A stretch of DNA of 64,000 nt from Acidobacteriaceae bacterium (GTDB taxonomy: Bacteria > Acidobacteriota > Terriglobia > Terriglobales > Acidobacteriaceae): positions 1-64,000 of the forward strand of contig PKUV01000082.1 of the NCBI GenBank assembly GCA_003131315.1, given 5' to 3'. Shown in pieces: positions 33,865 to 42,854 of the stretch. Below the pieces are notes generated by a model. It was not told the origin of the DNA. It was given only the letters and a program-made list of their open reading frames with translations, and did not search any database. Both the position numbers and the translations under genes were made by a program. Every line of letters begins with the position of its first letter. The stretch's first letter is position 1.

Positions 33865-35285
33865 CGGTTGGGCACGACGGCTCCAAAATCGGCTGGCGAC
33901 CGGCGGGAAGTTCTGGAAACCACGACGGCCCCTGGGACGTTCACCGCATCAGGAATAAGATCCGAGAGTAGAAATACACAAAACCAAAAAAAGATACAGA
34001 GATAATAACCCACGGCAAAGAGCCAATCTTCGAAGCTGGCGTGAGCCAGGCCCGCTACCACCACCATCGCCAGCGGGATCGAGTAATGGCGTGGGTCGCG
34101 GGCTCGGCGCATCCAGGCGCAAACTTTCCATAGGTTCGACACCGTGACCGCCAGAAGCGCGACGAAAGGCAACCCACCCAACAGACCCACCCATTCCGCG
34201 ATGGTCATGTAGCTACTGCCGTGCTCACGATTCGTGGCGGCGTCCGACCTGACAGGTCCGAAAGACAGCCCGGGATCCACACCCGTTGGACTCGTGCCAT
34301 AACCCGTTCCAAACAGCGGATGCTCTTTGATCGTGGCGATCGACTTTTCCCAAGGTGTTCGCCGCGAACCCATCACGCCTGCATCCTTGTGTCCCTTGTA
34401 GAGCAGCGCATCCTTCAGGTCCCCCAGCTTCGTATCTAATTTTCCGGGAGCGAACACGCCAGTCACTGCAATCAGGGCCAGAACCAGCGCCGCCACCTTC
34501 ACCAGCAATTTGTACTGGTGCAGGCAAAAACAGAAGATAAGAGTTACAAGCACGATGGAAGCCATCCCAGCACGCGCCCCGCTGAAAAAAACCAGATACG
34601 TGCAAAAAAGGAGGGCGGCCAGCCTGCGTAACCTCACCCCAGGAACATCGCTGGTGAACCATCCCCACAACAGGATGGGGAACACCCCGACGCTCATCGA
34701 CGCGCCGAGGGAATTGGGATTACCCCAAATACTTTGGCCCAAGCCGAAATAGCAGATCGCCGTGATATAGACCGCGATCTCAGTTCCCCAGAGCAGCCCA
34801 TGGAAAAAACGGCCTTCCCGGCCCAGAACGGCCAAGCGAGCTCCCGAAGCACAATATAGAAAAAGAAGGAGCAGGCTCAAAGCCTTGAGCGACGCCATCT
34901 GCAAAAACGTAGAAACGGTGGCCGAGACAAACGCGGTGCAGATGCAGAACAAAGCGATCAGATGTAACGAGCCGAAAGGTCTCCGGGGAGCATTCATCCA
35001 GGCAATGCAGCCAACCGCTGCCCCCGCGGCCAGCACCAGCCAGCGTCCAGACGTCCAGGCGCCTTGCATGGGAACATGCAGACCGGCCCAGAGAAACGCG
35101 ATCATCAGCAGAACAAAAAAACGCCGATCATATTTCCAGAAGCTGGCGACGAGTACCTCCAGCAGCAGGATTCCGCCCAGGAAAGAAACGTTGCCGAAGT
35201 AGTACAAGTGGGTATAGGTAAAATACATTGTCAGGATCGCGCCCAGCCCGATGCCCACCCATTGCAGCGGTTTCACGGAATTCAT
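33861..35285 (-). CDS. O-antigen ligase/polymerase (Wzy-like) membrane protein
   Basis: A polytopic protein of 474 aa with about 11-12 hydrophobic segments. The segment GVMGSRRTPWEKSIATIKEHPLFGTGYGTSPTG followed by NREHGSSYMTIAEWVGLLGGLPFV is the large periplasmic loop signature of the Wzy_C/O-antigen ligase (RfaL/WaaL) family, with the conserved histidine in HGSS. It probably polymerises the lipid-linked repeat units in the periplasm or ligates the chain. A Wzx gene lies 7.6 kb away in the same direction. The C-terminus (VVVSRTSRRSPADFGAVVPNR) is soluble. Confidence 0.87.
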   Translation of the reverse strand: MNSVKPLQWVGIGLGAILTMYFTYTHLYYFGNVSFLGGILLLEVLVASFWKYDRRFFVLLMIAFLWAGLHVPMQGAWTSGRWLVLAAGAAVGCIAWMNAPRRPFGSLHLIALFCICTAFVSATVSTFLQMASLKALSLLLLFLYCASGARLAVLGREGRFFHGLLWGTEIAVYITAICYFGLGQSIWGNPNSLGASMSVGVFPILLWGWFTSDVPGVRLRRLAALLFCTYLVFFSGARAGMASIVLVTLIFCFCLHQYKLLVKVAALVLALIAVTGVFAPGKLDTKLGDLKDALLYKGHKDAGVMGSRRTPWEKSIATIKEHPLFGTGYGTSPTGVDPGLSFGPVRSDAATNREHGSSYMTIAEWVGLLGGLPFVALLAVTVSNLWKVCAWMRRARDPRHYSIPLAMVVVAGLAHASFEDWLFAVGYYLCIFFWFCVFLLSDLIPDAVNVPGAVVVSRTSRRSPADFGAVVPNR

Positions 35286-36433
35286 CGAGCCCTCGTAGCG
35301 GCGGAGATCGCGGCCGCGGCCAGGCCATCGGCGCAGGCTTCCGGCAAGTAGTTTCGAATTCGTTCCGAGCTGCGCGCGCTCATCCGCTGCTTAAGCTCAG
35401 GTTGCCGCACGAGAGAATTGATCGCCACGCTGAGTTTCTCCGAATCTCGGGGAGGCACGACGTAACCATTCCACCCGTCTTCGACCAGGTCGGCCGAGCA
35501 TCCCGCAACGCTGCTCACGATGATCGGAAGCCCGCACGCCATCGCTTCATTCACCACCAAACCCCATGGGTCGCTGTGCGTCGGCAGAACCAAGGTTTCC
35601 GCGAGCGCATATAGACCAGCCAGATCTTCCCGCTGCGCGAATCCCGTGAAACAAATCATCCCCGGGCTGATCCGTTTCGCCTGTTGCGCTAGTTCGTCTC
35701 TGGAGACACCATCGCCGGCAAACACCAAGCCCACCTCCGATCGCAGGCCGCTCTCTAGTTTGGCATAGGCTTCGAGGAGATCAAACACTCCTTTTTCCGG
35801 CACCAACCGGCCCACAAAAAGAATAAACCGCGAGGGCAATTTCAGTTTTTCTCGAAATTCAGTTGCATGGGCCCTCGTGTTCTCCGCCTGGGTCGCAAAC
35901 AACCTGTTATCGACGGCATTGGGCGCGGTCAAGATGCTTGCTTCCGGAGACCCAAGCGACCTGAGATACTCGAAGGAAGCCTTCCCGGGTACCACAAATC
36001 TGTCACAGTGCCTTAGAAAATAAGCCTTCAGGGACTCCACCCAGGCCCGTCCTCCACGAGCGTCATGGCTGTTGCTCTCCGACCACAACACAAACGCAAC
36101 CCCGCGGCGCCGCGCCCACAGGAGCGCTTCCCAGGAGGCGGCATAGTTGTATCCGCCACAGATGATAACCTGCGGACTCACCTTGTTTAAGGCGGACCAC
36201 AATCCTCGATTGATCAGGAAACTGCTCTTCCCCGTGCGCCACCGCCAGGACGGCAGAACCTGATGCGAAAAACAGATTTCGTCCTTATAGACACGCCACT
36301 GCCGAAGTGCCTCATCCGTCTCTGCGAAAAATATTACGTGCAGATCCAGTCCCGCCCGGCGTGCCAGAACGTTGAAAACCGGGATGCGGTAGGGAGCAAT
36401 GATCTCGGTGAGGATCGCGACCCGTTGTGTCAT
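35282..36433 (-). CDS. glycosyltransferase family 4
   Basis: A GT4 transferase of 383 aa. TQRVAILTEIIAPYRIPVFNVLARR is the typical N-terminus. The donor domain shows FILFVGRLVPEKGVFDLLEAYAKL, FTGFAQREDLAGLYALAETLVLPTHSDPWGLVVNEAMACGLPIIVSSVAG and a C-terminal ADLVEDGWNGYVV. It shares this layout with several family 4 members in this locus but its acceptor domain differs. Start ATG 36433 was preferred over GTG 36442. The stop overlaps the Wzy-like gene by 4 bp. Substrate is unknown. Confidence 0.88.
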   Translation of the reverse strand: MTQRVAILTEIIAPYRIPVFNVLARRAGLDLHVIFFAETDEALRQWRVYKDEICFSHQVLPSWRWRTGKSSFLINRGLWSALNKVSPQVIICGGYNYAASWEALLWARRRGVAFVLWSESNSHDARGGRAWVESLKAYFLRHCDRFVVPGKASFEYLRSLGSPEASILTAPNAVDNRLFATQAENTRAHATEFREKLKLPSRFILFVGRLVPEKGVFDLLEAYAKLESGLRSEVGLVFAGDGVSRDELAQQAKRISPGMICFTGFAQREDLAGLYALAETLVLPTHSDPWGLVVNEAMACGLPIIVSSVAGCSADLVEDGWNGYVVPPRDSEKLSVAINSLVRQPELKQRMSARSSERIRNYLPEACADGLAAAAISAATRAR

Positions 36434-36476
36434 ACACGCCACTCGTCCGAAATTCTGAATGAACGCCGCTCTTGCT

Positions 36477-37559
36477 TCATGCGATTCGCGAGACTCGCTT
36501 CCCTCGATGCGTATTATGGCGGACCACGGCCAACTCCAGAAGTTCCTGCCACTGTTCGGTGATCCGGTCCCAGTCGAATTTTTCGGCGTGCTTGATGGCC
36601 GCCGACGACATCTGAGCTGTGAGGTCCGGCTCCCGGATCAAACGGTTGAGCGCCTCACTCATCTGATCATCGGAAGACACCAGCAGCCCGGTAACTCCGT
36701 CGACGACGTAGTCGGGGTGGTAGGAACTCCGCGCCACGCACGGAAGACCGCACGCCGCAGCCTGCCCCAATACCTGGGGATGCCCTTCGATTTCGCTCGG
36801 GAAGAAGAATATGCGGGCACGACGCATCTCTTCGCCCAGTTGGGTAGCGTTCAGATGGCCGAGAAATACAACGTTGCCGCAGTTGAGATCTTGTGCCAAC
36901 TGGTGGCAAGCGCTCTGCTCTTCGCCCATTCCAGCAAGCCGGAATTCCCATTCCGGATGTTTGGCAGCCTCCCGAACCACGAGGTCGGCCCGCTTGTAAT
37001 GGCGGAAAGATCCCGCGAACAGCACGCGCGGCCGCCCGCACTCGGCTCTCGGTTCTGGAGGCGGATAGTAATAGCGCCGGTCGATGCCGTCGTAAACCGT
37101 TTGCACATTCCGCCCTCCGAGTCTCTCGACTGTCTCGGACATGTGACGGCTATTCCCCGCGACCACATCGCACTCCCGAATTGCGCGCCGCAGAATCGGC
37201 CGGTTCGTGTCCGGTTCGAGTCCCCCGGAAACTACGTAAGTGACCAACGCCGACTTCCAATGCAACTTCGCGCGGGCCGTAAGAAAAGCGGCATCGAGAG
37301 GGCCCTCCCTCGGAAAGAAGTAGACATCCGGGATATGGAACAGCATATGCCACAGAATACGCGCCGTATTCCCGCGTTTCTCCCACCGAAGAATTCTAGT
37401 ATTCGGGCGGGCGGCGATCCTCGGATCCGCCCCGCCGGAGCCGAGCATCACCACCCGAAAACGCGATGGATCCATTCGCGCCACGACTTCCTTCACCGTC
37501 AGGTTCTGGGCATTGGTATTGCTCTCGTCAGCGAAAGAGGGCGTGAAGACCGTAATCAT
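36477..37559 (-). CDS. glycosyltransferase family 4
   Basis: A 360-aa GT4-type transferase starting MITVFTPSFADESNTNAQN. The donor domain has TVYDGIDRRYYYPPPEPR, VLFAGSFRHYKRADLVVREAAKHPEWEFRLAG, GHLNATQLGEEMRRARIFFFPSEIEGHPQVLGQAAACGLPCVARSSYHPDYVVDGVTGLLV. The spacing to neighbours (43 bp to the next gene, 62 bp upstream) suggests the same transcript. A TTG at 37580 is possible. Its sugar specificity cannot be read, but the acceptor domain is distinct from the other four family 4 enzymes, so it should add a different residue. Confidence 0.87.
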   Translation of the reverse strand: MITVFTPSFADESNTNAQNLTVKEVVARMDPSRFRVVMLGSGGADPRIAARPNTRILRWEKRGNTARILWHMLFHIPDVYFFPREGPLDAAFLTARAKLHWKSALVTYVVSGGLEPDTNRPILRRAIRECDVVAGNSRHMSETVERLGGRNVQTVYDGIDRRYYYPPPEPRAECGRPRVLFAGSFRHYKRADLVVREAAKHPEWEFRLAGMGEEQSACHQLAQDLNCGNVVFLGHLNATQLGEEMRRARIFFFPSEIEGHPQVLGQAAACGLPCVARSSYHPDYVVDGVTGLLVSSDDQMSEALNRLIREPDLTAQMSSAAIKHAEKFDWDRITEQWQELLELAVVRHNTHRGKRVSRIA

Positions 37560-37621
37560 GCGGTTGGCAAAAGCTTGCAACGAACGGCAACATGTATGTC
37601 AGGGATCGTTGGACTTCCATT

Positions 37622-39103
37622 CTAGCCTAAGATCTCGCACCGAAGATCGCGCAACCGGGCCTGCAGCCGCATCACGGGATCTCGGGCTGAAACCGTTTTC
37701 TCCATGTGTTCACGGGCGGCTTGCAACAGTCGCTTTCGGGTTTCGAGTGCAGGCCCATCGGTGCTGGGACGCGTCTCCCCTGGGTCCGCTTCCAAGTCGT
37801 ACACTTCCTCAGTCGCCCCAGGCTCAAGCCGCATCACCAACTTGAAGCGGGTATCGCGAACCCCCAGCAGCCTCGGCGCGCTTCGGTTTTCTGCACGGAA
37901 GGGATTCGTGCAGCCGTAGGCGCACTCCATGATCGCGGGATCGGCCCAGGCAATCCCTCGCTGGAGGTTTGTCCACAGACTCCGCCCCTGAAACGCAGAC
38001 GGCGACGGCACACCCATGATCTCAAGCAGGGTGGGCGCCAGGTGCAGATGGCTCATCGGAAAAGCTGGAACTTTCACCCCTTGCTCTCCGGGAACACGGA
38101 TCAGGAGCGGCACATGAACGATCTCCTCACTCAGACGCACCGGCAAATGATAACGCCCGCCGTGTTCGAGAAACTCCTCCCCGTGATCTGCGGTCAGAGC
38201 CAACACACAATCGTCCCACCGATGCGTTTGCCTGAGACTGTCCACCAGCCGGCCGATCTGGCGGTCCACCCACCGAATGCCCGCGTCGTACAACTGGATA
38301 ACCTCATCCCGTTTTCCGCTCAAGCCGGAAGGCGTCAGATAGAAACGGTCCCAGTATGCATTCAGATAGCGGGCGCGGCCAGGCTCGATGTCTCTTCCTG
38401 CCAGTTCGCGAAACGCTTCACTCGGCGGATAGTAGGGCGAATGCGGATCCATCAGATGAAGCCAGAGGAAAAACGGACGCTGCCCGACCGATGCCAGCCA
38501 CGACTGCGCCTGGTCCACCAGAATGTCCGCGGCCGGGTATCTTCTCAGAGCGTCGACGCTCACGACCGCAGGTGCAATCTTCATGCAGTATTGAAAGTAC
38601 AGTTCGTTGTAGAGCCTACTGAGTCCGAGCGCTCCCGCAAAACTTCTTATCGATCGATTCAGCTTCCCACGAACCGAATCGCTAAACAGGGGTTCCGGAC
38701 TGACGGTCTTTTGGGTTGACTGCGTCTCGAAGTCGAGAAAATCGCGGAAGACCTCGAATCCCTGGTCGTAACCGAAGCGCGGCGAAATGTATGGATTGCC
38801 CGCCGAAAACGCGCCCGTGGCATAACCAGATTCACGCAACACGGTTGCGAGCGTCGTTTCGCCGGGAGCAAGCCCAATCACATCCCGTCCCAACGCCAAA
38901 GGCATACGCGAAGCAAGGATCGCCGGAAACGAATAGTACGTAGGCGCACCGGCAACGATAGCCTGCGGCACTACGAAAGATTCTGCCGCCAGCGAATCCA
39001 GGAAGGGAGTCGTGGGACGCGCGTATCCCATGAAGCCGACGTGATCGGCTCGCAAACAATCCACCGTGACGAGTAAGACTGACTTCTTCGGTCCCATTGA
39101 CAT
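37622..39103 (-). CDS. sulfatase-fold hydrolase/transferase lacking formylglycine Cys
   Basis: A 493-aa alkaline-phosphatase/sulfatase superfamily protein. Metal ligands are visible: Asp in VTVDCLRADH (about 13-20), DHGEE in LALTADHGEEFLEHGGRYH and a second metal His in that segment. The expected CxPSR modification motif is not present: the site reads TYYSFPAILASR (about 55-66), with Ser58 or Thr55 as possible nucleophile, as in phosphoglycerol or phosphoethanolamine transferases. No signal peptide or transmembrane anchor was seen. The C-terminal tail ends LQARLRDLRCEILG. It is 3 bases after the polysaccharide-deacetylase-like gene. It may add or remove a phospho-group. Confidence 0.75.
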   Translation of the reverse strand: MSMGPKKSVLLVTVDCLRADHVGFMGYARPTTPFLDSLAAESFVVPQAIVAGAPTYYSFPAILASRMPLALGRDVIGLAPGETTLATVLRESGYATGAFSAGNPYISPRFGYDQGFEVFRDFLDFETQSTQKTVSPEPLFSDSVRGKLNRSIRSFAGALGLSRLYNELYFQYCMKIAPAVVSVDALRRYPAADILVDQAQSWLASVGQRPFFLWLHLMDPHSPYYPPSEAFRELAGRDIEPGRARYLNAYWDRFYLTPSGLSGKRDEVIQLYDAGIRWVDRQIGRLVDSLRQTHRWDDCVLALTADHGEEFLEHGGRYHLPVRLSEEIVHVPLLIRVPGEQGVKVPAFPMSHLHLAPTLLEIMGVPSPSAFQGRSLWTNLQRGIAWADPAIMECAYGCTNPFRAENRSAPRLLGVRDTRFKLVMRLEPGATEEVYDLEADPGETRPSTDGPALETRKRLLQAAREHMEKTVSARDPVMRLQARLRDLRCEILG

Positions 39104-39106
39104 TGG

Positions 39107-40360
39107 CTAACGTTGGATCACGCTGTTCCTGGTGAATCTTCGCTTCGAGACTGCGACCTGCGCACTCCGGGACTCCGCGGCATAGGCGCCGAATTGCACA
39201 AGGTCGCAAAGGTCTCCATCGTGAAGATACAAGAGATCAGGATACTTGGCTTCCAGCGCCGAGAGGAACTCGTCGAGCAGGGTGAGGGTGCGAGAGCGGA
39301 AGTCCTTGACGGAGGAATGAAAGTTGATGGAGTGCAGCGAGACGATGAGGGGGAGGCCTTTGGCGAAGTACTCGCCCGCTTGGCGCACACACGCGTCGGC
39401 GGCCAACTCTTCGCCAAGGGCTGGCTCGAAATCCAACGAACGGTAGAGGTGCAGGATCCCGAAATCGTCGAGATGGGGCGGGGTGAACGTCCCGGTTCCG
39501 TTCTGGGCCACGCGCACCCCGTGCTGAGCCCATGCGCGATGCGTGTCCCGGTTGGCGCGATAGCCCGGAGCGCACGCAGAACGTGGAAGCGTGGCAAAGA
39601 ACTTGGCGAAGATCCCCACGGCTGCGCCGATCAGGCTGGCCTGAACATCGGCGGAGAGGAAGCGTTCGTCCGCGGGCAGCTCAGGATCCCAGTATTCGTA
39701 TCCGATCCACGGCATTCGCCAATGGATGTACGGGGTTCCCGCCTTCCACAGCGTTCGAAGCAAGGCGGGACGTTCGCCTCCAGCGGCGAGTTGGCGTTCT
39801 GCGGCTCTGCGGCAAAAATGCGTGCTGCCGTGAAGGGCCGGATAAAACACGCCTGCGTCGATCCCCTCGCGGTAGGCTTCGAATAGGCCCGGACGCTGCC
39901 AGGGATCGGGAAGGCCTTCCGTGATTGGGCGTAAATGAATCGTGCGAAAATCTTCGTCCGCCATACGGGCGAAGTCCAGATTCGCCGTGAGGAAGTTCAT
40001 ACCAAGGCAGGCGGGACGTCCAGTGGCATCGCGGTGACGCTTTAGAAATTGGCTCAAGGCGGAAAGGTCCTCGGCGGTTTCCAGCGTGTAGAGATCGTAG
40101 GGGTGCTCCCCCAAGCTCAGGCCGGCAGAGCCAAGTGCGTCGAAGCCCTCGCGATCGCGGAGTCCAACGCGTCCCCAGTCATCGCTCTGCAGCAGCACGA
40201 GTGGGCGGTCGAAGAAGAAACCCTGGACCGGCAAGAGATTTCGACATCGGTTCCAGATTTTTCGGGCGAGACTCATTGGGGGCGGTTTGCCGTTCCTTCC
40301 CGGAATTGAAAATAGAGAAACGGCTTCCACCGTCTCGTCGCCGTCGGAACGAATCCCCAT
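39107..40360 (-). CDS. polysaccharide deacetylase-like (NodB-fold) protein
   Basis: A 417-aa soluble protein with faint but ordered NodB-like motifs: LVLLQSDDWGRVG (motif 1, DD), YPALHGSTHFCRRA (motif 2, HxxxH), ACAPGYRANRDTH (motif 3, RAN) and PLIVSLHSINFHSS (motif 4, the His). A deacetylase that removes N- or O-acetyl groups from a glycan or glycan precursor is the best guess. No signal peptide, so it may act on cytosolic lipid-linked sugar. Alternative start ATG at 40276 (MSLARKIWNR) would drop a non-conserved N-terminus. Family assignment is remote and should be treated as tentative. Confidence 0.6.
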   Translation of the reverse strand: MGIRSDGDETVEAVSLFSIPGRNGKPPPMSLARKIWNRCRNLLPVQGFFFDRPLVLLQSDDWGRVGLRDREGFDALGSAGLSLGEHPYDLYTLETAEDLSALSQFLKRHRDATGRPACLGMNFLTANLDFARMADEDFRTIHLRPITEGLPDPWQRPGLFEAYREGIDAGVFYPALHGSTHFCRRAAERQLAAGGERPALLRTLWKAGTPYIHWRMPWIGYEYWDPELPADERFLSADVQASLIGAAVGIFAKFFATLPRSACAPGYRANRDTHRAWAQHGVRVAQNGTGTFTPPHLDDFGILHLYRSLDFEPALGEELAADACVRQAGEYFAKGLPLIVSLHSINFHSSVKDFRSRTLTLLDEFLSALEAKYPDLLYLHDGDLCDLVQFGAYAAESRSAQVAVSKRRFTRNSVIQR

Positions 40361-40442
40361 GCTTTCATTACCGCGTGCAGTGCCAGAGTACTACCTGACA
40401 CAGCCCCCCACACTATTTCGCACCGTGCCAGCGCACAGGCAT

Positions 40443-41516
40443 TCAGGCGTGAAATGGGGCGCGAACAGGAACTCCGTTCAGGTAAGACCGCCTCGCAAAT
40501 ACTTCGCGTATCGATAGCAGCGCCGCGATCGCAGTAATGAGAAAAAAGACGCTGTAATACCTTGGCTCATACGACGGATAAACAACGAAACGCAGTGCAG
40601 AATAGATCGCCGCGATGCCGAGAATCTGCCGGATGCCATTCTTCAGAGAACCGTAGGCTAAGAGCCAGAGGAGGCTGAAAATTGGGACGGAGCTGTGGAT
40701 CAGTTCATTTACACCTCGCAGCAGCGCCCGTGTATAGTCGACCCCCGTGAAATGCGGCACTCCGGTTGGATCTCCACCGAGAAAAGTGTGATCGTACAGG
40801 GCCCGCAGCCCGTACCCATAATGTGAAATCAGCGCTTCGCTGGCGAGTGCCAGCAGCAGGAGAATGATTGTCTGGCTCCTGCTAATCCTGCGGGAGGCAT
40901 ACAGGAACGCCAGAATCACGACACAAGCGATTACATTGTCCGGTCTCACCCACACGGAACAAACGATGGGCAAGATACCGATTTCCTTTTTCTTGATAAA
41001 CAGCACCCAAAGCCCGACTAGCAACAGGAACACGGACATCCCGTCTGGTTCGAGCGACTGCCCAAGGATCATCGCCTCGGGGAGTACCAGTATGACCACC
41101 GCAAAGAGTGAACTCGTGTAGAGCCACACCACGATAGCAATGCCGAAGAAGAAAAGCGCCGAGACAATCCGGCTCGCATCAATTACAGATGCACCCAACT
41201 TGTGCGCTGCCTCCATCGCGAGCACGTACAGTGGCTTCACCGAAAAATAGGGTAGGTAGGCGGCAGAGTAGTACGCGTCCGCGGCCCGTCTTCTCAATAT
41301 CTGCGCCAGTTCGTCGTCTTTGTCCAGGCCTCGCAGATGGGAGGTAAGTGGGTATTGGTACACAACGCGGTGAACCTGCACCGGATCACTCGTACCAAAC
41401 AGCGCCACGTTGCCAGCGTAGGAAAGCAGATCCACATCGTACATCGGGTACCGATAGCAGTGCGCCGTAATCAGTGCGGCGATGCCGACATAAATGACGA
41501 TACGCAGTTTTCGCAT
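40443..41516 (-). CDS. polytopic GT-C-like membrane protein of unknown function
   Basis: A 357-aa protein with about nine hydrophobic segments (e.g. IVIYVGIAALITAHCY, IVSALFFFGIAIVVWLYTSSLFAVVILVLPEAMILG, MSVFLLLVGLWVLFI). The loop after segment 1 has PMYDVDLLSYAGNVALFG, an acidic stretch like the first GT-C loop. Length is short for a complete GT-C enzyme. It may use a polyprenyl-phosphate sugar to modify the glycan in the periplasm. The ATG at 41516 (MRKLRIVIYVG) was chosen over 41573, which would overlap the FemAB-like gene. I do not recognise a specific family. Confidence 0.65.
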   Translation of the reverse strand: MRKLRIVIYVGIAALITAHCYRYPMYDVDLLSYAGNVALFGTSDPVQVHRVVYQYPLTSHLRGLDKDDELAQILRRRAADAYYSAAYLPYFSVKPLYVLAMEAAHKLGASVIDASRIVSALFFFGIAIVVWLYTSSLFAVVILVLPEAMILGQSLEPDGMSVFLLLVGLWVLFIKKKEIGILPIVCSVWVRPDNVIACVVILAFLYASRRISRSQTIILLLLALASEALISHYGYGLRALYDHTFLGGDPTGVPHFTGVDYTRALLRGVNELIHSSVPIFSLLWLLAYGSLKNGIRQILGIAAIYSALRFVVYPSYEPRYYSVFFLITAIAALLSIREVFARRSYLNGVPVRAPFHA

Positions 41517-41557
41517 CTGTGGCAGTTTACCACCGCATCTGAGAGCCCCCAGCCACG

Positions 41558-42589
41558 CTATGGCGTGCGCCATTTCGCTCTCGCCTTGTTTACGAAGTCC
41601 AATATCGAACAGAGTCGCCGGTTCAAAGGATACCTGTAGGCTGGGGAAAACTGGACTACGGCTTGGCAGAAACCTCGTTTGAACAAAGCCGGACCTGTGT
41701 TGACGCCCTCACGAAACCCTCCGAAGTCGTAATCGGCGCAACCATGCTCTTTCGCCCATCGAATCGCATGCCATTGGAGCAAATGGCCGGCGCTCAAACG
41801 GTCATCCTTGGTTGTCGCGCCAAAAACATACCAGGACCGGGTCGCCACCCTCACCACCAACGTACCGCCTAGCAGCGTTGCTTCCTTGAAAGCGAGCAAA
41901 AGGGATCCTCGGTCCTTCTCATTCACGATCCACCGCAATACGTGCGACAAATGGCTCGGCTCCACGGCAAGGAAGTTCTTCTTCTTGGCCATCTCAAAAT
42001 AAATACGCTGAAACTCCTGAAGGTCTCCCTCGTCCTGTGCGAACCTGATCACAATCCCTTGTTGCTCAGAACGCCGGATTTCGTATCGGGTTGCCTTCCG
42101 AAAGCTGCGCAGTAATTCGTCATTTCCAGCGGCCAAATCCAAGCGCAAAGAACTCCTGCGATCCGGGAGCAACTGCCACCCGTCGCCAGACAAGGCGCTT
42201 CCGACGCTCCATTCAGGGCGCTCAACCCAGTCAGGAGCGATCTCGACATACGCGAAGCCCAGTTCCTTGCTCTTTTCAACCAGGTTGCGGAGTCCGTACA
42301 GCGTCAGGTCGGCATCATCGCAGGCCGGCCCGCGGTAGACCATTAGACTGCGGATCGGTCGCAGCCATTTGCCCACGGGAAAAGTCACCCCACAGAGAGC
42401 GAACCAACGCATCTCGCCTTGTTCTCGCACGATGGCACAATACATGTCTTCACGCTCATCGCCGTTTCGTTCCCCCGTCCAATTGGGAAATTGGAACGGA
42501 TGGCTATTGCTCTGGCGGTCCAGAAACGCCTCGATCTCCCGGTGAATGGCGGGAGCTAACTCTTGTGTCTTAAGGAATTCAAAATGCAT
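41558..42589 (-). CDS. FemAB/BioF2-like acyl (aminoacyl) transferase
   Basis: A 343-aa protein with two tandem GNAT-like halves. The second half holds FRKATRYEIRRSEQQGIVIRFA, IYFEMAKKKNFLAVE, TLLGGTLVVRVATRSWYVFGATTKDDRLSAGHLLQWHAIRWAKEHGCADYDFGG. YDFGG and LLQWHAIRWA are typical of FemAB relatives used in polysaccharide loci. It probably attaches an amino acid or acyl group to a glycan or lipid-linked intermediate. Start ATG 42589 follows the small 66-aa gene by 64 bp. Substrate is unknown. Confidence 0.8.
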   Translation of the reverse strand: MHFEFLKTQELAPAIHREIEAFLDRQSNSHPFQFPNWTGERNGDEREDMYCAIVREQGEMRWFALCGVTFPVGKWLRPIRSLMVYRGPACDDADLTLYGLRNLVEKSKELGFAYVEIAPDWVERPEWSVGSALSGDGWQLLPDRRSSLRLDLAAGNDELLRSFRKATRYEIRRSEQQGIVIRFAQDEGDLQEFQRIYFEMAKKKNFLAVEPSHLSHVLRWIVNEKDRGSLLLAFKEATLLGGTLVVRVATRSWYVFGATTKDDRLSAGHLLQWHAIRWAKEHGCADYDFGGFREGVNTGPALFKRGFCQAVVQFSPAYRYPLNRRLCSILDFVNKARAKWRTP

Positions 42590-42653
42590 TGGCGGAGCAA
42601 AAGCGCAGAGCGATCAAGCGACAACCCACAATTTTCGGCACGTTTTCGGCACG

Positions 42654-42854
42654 TTAGATGTAGCCAAGGGCTTTCAATCTCTCTTCGATGATGCGCTGTT
42701 CCTCCTGGTCTAGTCTTACCGCATCCCGGCGGGTGACTTCCTCCAATAGAAACACGATCAGTTTTTCCAGGCTTGAAAATCGCTTCCCATAGAGTTCTTC
42801 CGCCGCCGAGCAGAGGTCCTCTGGCAGACTTACTTGTCGTAACGATGCTGTCAT
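42654..42854 (-). CDS. small 66-residue helical protein coupled to wzx
   Basis: The gene overlaps the wzx stop by 4 bp (ATGA), strong evidence that it is translated. The product is predicted largely helical: a basic/charged middle (CSAAEELYGKRFSSLEKLIVFLLEEVTRRD) and C-terminus QEEQRIIEERLKALGYI. No transmembrane segment. The C-terminal ERLKALGYI resembles the tails of some locus-associated sulfatase-like proteins, but that is a weak match. It could be an adaptor for Wzx or a neighbouring transferase. The family is not recognised. Confidence 0.65.
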   Translation of the reverse strand: MTASLRQVSLPEDLCSAAEELYGKRFSSLEKLIVFLLEEVTRRDAVRLDQEEQRIIEERLKALGYI

